A stretch of DNA of 64,000 bases from the NCBI GenBank assembly GCA_021732445.1, contig JAKFUZ010000007.1, positions 52,669 to 116,668 of the forward strand, written 5' to 3'. This document shows, one piece after another, positions 60,651 to 64,000 of this stretch (position 1 is the first letter of the stretch; the number at the start of each line of letters is the position of its first letter). The position numbers and the translations under genes were made by a program. The notes below the pieces were generated by a model. The model had not been told where the DNA came from. It did no database searches and was given only the letters and a program-made list of their open reading frames with translations. The stretch is from Sphingomonas sp. Its GTDB lineage: Bacteria; Pseudomonadota; Alphaproteobacteria; Sphingomonadales; Sphingomonadaceae.

Positions 60651-61832
60651 TTAACTGGTGGACAAATGATGCGGAGGCGGTGTTTTTGGCGACAGGTCAA
60701 ATACTTCCGTCGTGCCGGTTTCGATATTTTCGGCAACAAGCTGGCAATTGCCCATCGCCAGTTCAAGCGCGTTCAACCCCGCCAACCAGTGTTCGTTCAT
60801 CGTGCGCGCCGAAAACTCAAAATCGCTTGAGCCGCCTTCCCAGGCATTCGCCCGGTACACAAGCTGCACAAGACTCAGCGCCTGCTCATCGGCGCTTGCC
60901 GCAAGCGCCGCCATATCGGGATCATCGCGCAAATTCTCGGGCAGCTTGGCCAGCGCCTTGCGGATCAGCTCGCGCTCCTTGCGCAGCTTGATGACCTGGG
61001 CGGAGATTTGCCGGGTGCGGCTGGAAAAGCGGATTTCCTTCTCGCGCGCGGTAACATCCGCCATGGTCCGCGGCGCCGGGGAGGCGGCCGGGAACAAATC
61101 AACCTGAAACACCAGCATCGGGGCATGTTGATGATCCAGCACATGGCTGAGCGGCGTGTTGGAGACCAGCCCGCCGTCCCAATAATAGCGCCCGTCAATC
61201 TCAACCGGCGGCAGGCCCGGCGGCAACGCGCCGGACGCCATTACATGCCGCGCGTCGAGTTTTTCCTCGCTGCTGTCAAAATAGCGGAAGTTGCCGCTTT
61301 CTATGTCGACCGCGCCAACCGACAGGCGCACGGGGCCATTATTCACCAGCTCCCAGTCGACAAGGCTGTCCAGCGTGGCGCGCAACGGCGCCGTGTCGTA
61401 ATAGCTGAGCGCTGCCTGCGTGCCCGGCAGCGCCATTGCCGGTGGCAGCAGGCGCGGTGTGAAAAATCCGGGCACGCCGGTTGCCAGCACCGAACTTGCC
61501 GACAGCTCGTGGAAAAATTCGCGCACCCGGTCGTCGGGAAAAATCGGAAAACTCGGCAGCGCGCTCGTCACCCGGTCCCAGAACGCCTGGAGCTTGGCCA
61601 CACGCTGCGCTGGCGGGTTGCCCGCGACGAGTGCTGCATTGATGGCACCGATGGAAATGCCGGCGACCCAGTCAATCTCGATGTCCTGCGCCATCAGGCC
61701 CTGGACGACACCGGCCTGATAGCTGCCCAGCGCGCCACCACCTTGCAGCACCAGCGCCACGCAATCGGGCAGCGGCAAGGTCTTTGAGCGGCGGCGCAGC
61801 CGCGACTCAGGGGAAGATTTTGCGATGCTCAT
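60651..61832 (-). CDS. Patatin-like phospholipase
   Basis: A 393-residue serine hydrolase of the patatin family: LVLQGGGALGSYQAGVVQGL (oxyanion glycines), WVAGISIGAINAALVAG with the nucleophile serine in GISIG, and YYWDGGLVSNTPL with the catalytic aspartate in DGG. A longer C-terminal part resembles the DUF3734 region. It lies directly upstream of bdhA. A similar arrangement in relatives suggests a lipase or PHB-depolymerase role; the substrate is not shown by the sequence. The ATG at 61832 begins a Lys/Arg-rich N-terminus with no signal peptide. Confidence 0.9.
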   Translation of the reverse strand: MSIAKSSPESRLRRRSKTLPLPDCVALVLQGGGALGSYQAGVVQGLMAQDIEIDWVAGISIGAINAALVAGNPPAQRVAKLQAFWDRVTSALPSFPIFPDDRVREFFHELSASSVLATGVPGFFTPRLLPPAMALPGTQAALSYYDTAPLRATLDSLVDWELVNNGPVRLSVGAVDIESGNFRYFDSSEEKLDARHVMASGALPPGLPPVEIDGRYYWDGGLVSNTPLSHVLDHQHAPMLVFQVDLFPAASPAPRTMADVTAREKEIRFSSRTRQISAQVIKLRKERELIRKALAKLPENLRDDPDMAALAASADEQALSLVQLVYRANAWEGGSSDFEFSARTMNEHWLAGLNALELAMGNCQLVAENIETGTTEVFDLSPKTPPPHHLSTS

Positions 61833-61997
61833 TGCGCGGCCATGGGCCGTTGCAGCGCAGCATTCAACCGCCGTTTCGCCACCACACCAAATTGCGCCAA
61901 ACCGGCCGCGCGCCTGCCAAGCACGCCAAGGTGGCTTGCAACTGGCGCGCGCCTTGCGCATTCAGGTGCTCACCGGACCAAAGCAGGAAGCAACCCC

Positions 61998-62918
61998 ATG
62001 CGGCTCGACGACTTCGACCCCAACATCAATGTCGGCGATCAGCGCGGGGAAGGCCGCAGCGGCGGTTTTGGGAGTTTGGGCGGCGGCGGCGGCGGCGGCA
62101 TGTTGCTTGGCCTCATTCCTTTTGTCTTCAGCCGCTTTGGCTGTGGCGGGGTTGCGGTGCTGCTGCTCGTTGCGGTGTTCTTCAGTGGCGGGCTCGGGCT
62201 GATGACGGGCGGCTCGGGTGGGCCAGCCCCGATGGGCCAGGTCGCGCCACAAGCAGGCGGCACCGGCGCCACCGCAAGCTGCACGGTCGATTCGGCGAGC
62301 CGGGCCGCGTGCAATGCCTATAGCTCGGCGAACAAGACCTGGGCCGCGCTGTTTCAGCAGGCGGGCAAGCGCTATCAGGAGCCGTCGCTACAGTTTTTCG
62401 CGCGCGAAGGCCGCTCGGGCTGCGGCGCGGCGCAAAGCGCGATGGGGCCGTTTTATTGCCCCACCGATGCCGGCATCTACCTCGACACGAGCTTCTTTGC
62501 AGAGCTTGCCCAGCGTTTTGGCGCGCGCGGCGATTTTGCCCAGGATTATGTGATCGCGCATGAATTTGGCCACCACATCCAGAATTTGCTCGGCACGTCA
62601 GACCAGGTGCAACAGCAAATGGCGCGCGCCAGCCGCACCGAGGGCAACGCGCTTTCAGTGCGGCTTGAGCTACAGGCGGATTGTTATGCCGGCGTGTGGG
62701 GGGCGCAGAACCGCGACCGGCTGGAGCCCGGCGATATCGAGGAAGGGCTGACTGCGGCACAGGCGATTGGCGACGACACGCTGCAACGCGAAGCCCAGGG
62801 CCGCATCGTGCCTGACAGCTTCACCCACGGAACTTCGGCTGAACGCATGGCATGGCTGAAGCGTGGGCTCGACTCAGGCGACCCGAGCCAGTGCGACACG
62901 TTTTCAGGCGCGATTTGA
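61998..62918 (+). CDS. Neutral zinc metallopeptidase (YpfJ/KPN_02809 family)
   Basis: A 306-residue membrane-anchored protease: MRLDDFDPNINVGDQRGEG at the start, a Gly-rich stretch, one membrane helix (about 45-70) and the zinc motif VIAHEFGHHIQNLLG (HExxH). A late ELQADCYAGVWG carries the third ligand. Disulfide-type cysteines (CGAAQS, FYCPTDAG) are family-conserved. AGGAAG is seven bases before the ATG at 61998. Its substrate is unknown. Divergent from the patatin gene. Confidence 0.9.
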   Translation: MRLDDFDPNINVGDQRGEGRSGGFGSLGGGGGGGMLLGLIPFVFSRFGCGGVAVLLLVAVFFSGGLGLMTGGSGGPAPMGQVAPQAGGTGATASCTVDSASRAACNAYSSANKTWAALFQQAGKRYQEPSLQFFAREGRSGCGAAQSAMGPFYCPTDAGIYLDTSFFAELAQRFGARGDFAQDYVIAHEFGHHIQNLLGTSDQVQQQMARASRTEGNALSVRLELQADCYAGVWGAQNRDRLEPGDIEEGLTAAQAIGDDTLQREAQGRIVPDSFTHGTSAERMAWLKRGLDSGDPSQCDTFSGAI

Positions 62919-63033
62919 CGTCGCTCCTGAAGATAATCGCGTCGTTGACCAGCGACGGCACGCCGGCCGGCACACATATCAGCGGCACCGGCCTGATTGA
63001 CCACATCAGCCGCCGGTCGCGCGGGTAGCGCCA

Positions 63034-63807
63034 ATGGAGTTGGCCACCCTGGACTGGGCAGCGCTCATGCCGTTTATCGCGATCGGCTTTGCCGCCCAGG
63101 CCGTCGATGGCGCGCTGGGAATGGCGTTTGGGGTGATTACCAACACAGCGCTTGTGGTGCTGCTGGGGCTTCCACCGGCGGCTGCCTCGGCAAAAGTCCA
63201 CTTGGTCGAATGCGCGACGACCGCTGTTTCGGGCATCAGCCATTTCGCGAGCGGCAATATCGAATGGCAGTTATTCTGGCGGCTATTGATACCAGGGATT
63301 ATCGGCGGCGTTACCGGCGCCTATCTGCTGTCCAACATTGATGGCAGCGTGGTGAAGCCGTTTGTGCTTGCCTATCTTGCACTCATGGGTGGCTTGCTGC
63401 TGGTACGGGGCCTGTTTTATCCACCCAAATTCGCCAAACCCCGCATCGTGTCGGTGCTGGGGCTGGTGGGCGGGTTTCTTGACGCAGCGGGCGGCGGCGG
63501 ATGGGGCCCTGTGGTCACGTCTAACCTGCTGGCGCAAAGCGCAGAGCCTCGAAAGACAATCGGCACCGTGAATGCGGTTGAGTTCTTCCTCACGGTCGCT
63601 GTCTCCGCCACGTTCCTGCTGAATATCGGCTGGGCAGACCTTGGCGGCTCAGTGATCGGCCTGCTGGCTGGCGGTATGATAGCCGCCCCGTTTGGCGCGA
63701 TGATGGCCAGGCGTCTGCCGGCAAAGACCATGCTGGTCCTGGTCGGTATCGTGCTGATCGCAACCAGCATCTTCGGGTTGGGCAAGGCAATCAGCCAATG
63801 GGGGTGA
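63034..63807 (+). CDS. TauE/SafE family sulfite exporter-like transporter
   Basis: A 257-residue polytopic membrane protein of the TSUP/TauE family with two repeats of helices. GFAAQAVDGALGMAFGVITN and the ASAKVHLVECATTAVSGISH block lie in the first half, and GFLDAAGGGGWGPVVTSNLL in the second. Members move sulfite, sulfoacetate or similar anions. The window also has a YeeE-type transporter and CysE, but neither is adjacent, so the ligand is undecided. Confidence 0.88.
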   Translation: MELATLDWAALMPFIAIGFAAQAVDGALGMAFGVITNTALVVLLGLPPAAASAKVHLVECATTAVSGISHFASGNIEWQLFWRLLIPGIIGGVTGAYLLSNIDGSVVKPFVLAYLALMGGLLLVRGLFYPPKFAKPRIVSVLGLVGGFLDAAGGGGWGPVVTSNLLAQSAEPRKTIGTVNAVEFFLTVAVSATFLLNIGWADLGGSVIGLLAGGMIAAPFGAMMARRLPAKTMLVLVGIVLIATSIFGLGKAISQWG

Positions 63808-63910
63808 GCGCGTAGGACAGGCGCTGCGGGAGACCATGAGCCGACCGGCCCCGACCGGCCCGCGCGCCCGTCCCATCACGCGCCCCATCATGCGGGCGGC
63901 GCTGCCGGCC

Positions 63911-64000
63911 TCAAACCCTGACCAGCATCTTGCCCTTGTTGGCCCCAGAGAACAGCCCGATAAACGCATCCGGCGTGCTTTCCAGCCCCTCGTGCACCGT
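63911..64000 (-). CDS. C-terminal end of an NADP-dependent oxidoreductase (MDR family, 5' end outside window)
   Basis: Only the last 29 residues and the stop are visible: TVHEGLESTPDAFIGLFSG then ANKGKMLVRV. This ending (GLExxPxAFxGLFxGxNxGKxxVRV) is typical of the CurA/leukotriene-B4-dehydrogenase-like medium-chain reductases. Function beyond the family cannot be told from this part. Confidence 0.72.
   Translation of the reverse strand, partial: TVHEGLESTPDAFIGLFSGANKGKMLVRV

Overview
The window is GC-rich, densely coded bacterial chromosome. The gene complement points to an alphaproteobacterium of the Sphingomonadales. Lineage-typical genes include DUF2794, the FYDLN zinc-ribbon protein, DUF4893 and DUF4112 proteins, a MetH split into two genes, a PhoK-type alkaline phosphatase, an RcnB-like protein and a very large TonB-dependent receptor. 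This is inferred from family recognition; no search was run. No phage, transposase or CRISPR array was found. Three tRNA genes are present: Ala-GGC, Leu-UAA and Glu-UUC.

Layout. 1-10.6 kb is core housekeeping: a membrane-protein tail, DUF2794 and CysE, OxyR, MoaE-MoaD-PgsA, an LplT-like MFS protein, tRNA-Ala, and the aroA-cmk-rpsA-ihfB run. 10.6-15.4 kb holds tRNA-Leu, an oligopeptide-type binding lipoprotein, DUF4112, RNase T2, NadC and a class II aldolase-family protein. 15.5-23.8 kb is the most distinctive part, with two converging operons. The plus operon encodes a tiny PhaE/PhaR-like subunit, a class III-type PHA synthase PhaC, a GNAT and an alpha/beta hydrolase. The minus operon encodes a BM3-type P450-reductase fusion, a wax-ester/DGAT acyltransferase and a phasin. 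They meet at ten copies of a 14-bp tandem repeat. 23.8-28.2 kb holds a CitE-like lyase and, divergent from it, a tightly overlapping glutarate-type operon (GcdH, GNAT, CoA-transferase, orphan 2Fe-2S subunit).

28-38 kb holds an RcnB-like protein with low-complexity repeats, a prolyl-4-hydroxylase-like enzyme, a lone flagellin, RecJ, a VOC protein, tRNA-Glu and then a 1259-residue TonB receptor of visibly different base composition. 38-49 kb holds Alr, an MHS transporter, a membrane-bound AraC regulator with a sterol-desaturase-type hydroxylase, DsbD, a PhoK phosphatase, a YeeE/YedE transporter and a beta-helix protein. 49-54.7 kb is a methionine operon (ArsR-methyltransferase, metF, metH-N, metH-C) with a perfect 20-bp palindrome between its -35 and -10 boxes. 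54.8-64 kb holds small lipoproteins and a histidine phosphatase, a RamB/ScfR-type regulator divergent from isocitrate lyase, DUF4893, a patatin plus 3-hydroxybutyrate dehydrogenase pair, a zinc metallopeptidase, a TauE/SafE transporter and the tail of an NADP-dependent oxidoreductase.

How the parts fit. Several units converge on carbon storage and acetyl-CoA metabolism. These are polymer synthesis (PhaE/PhaC, phasin), neutral-lipid synthesis (WS/DGAT), fatty-acid hydroxylation (P450), polymer or lipid breakdown (patatin, BdhA), acyl-CoA degradation (GcdH and CoA-transferase) and the glyoxylate shunt (AceA with a RamB-like regulator). The best candidate for something undescribed is the converging storage cluster at 15.5-23.8 kb.
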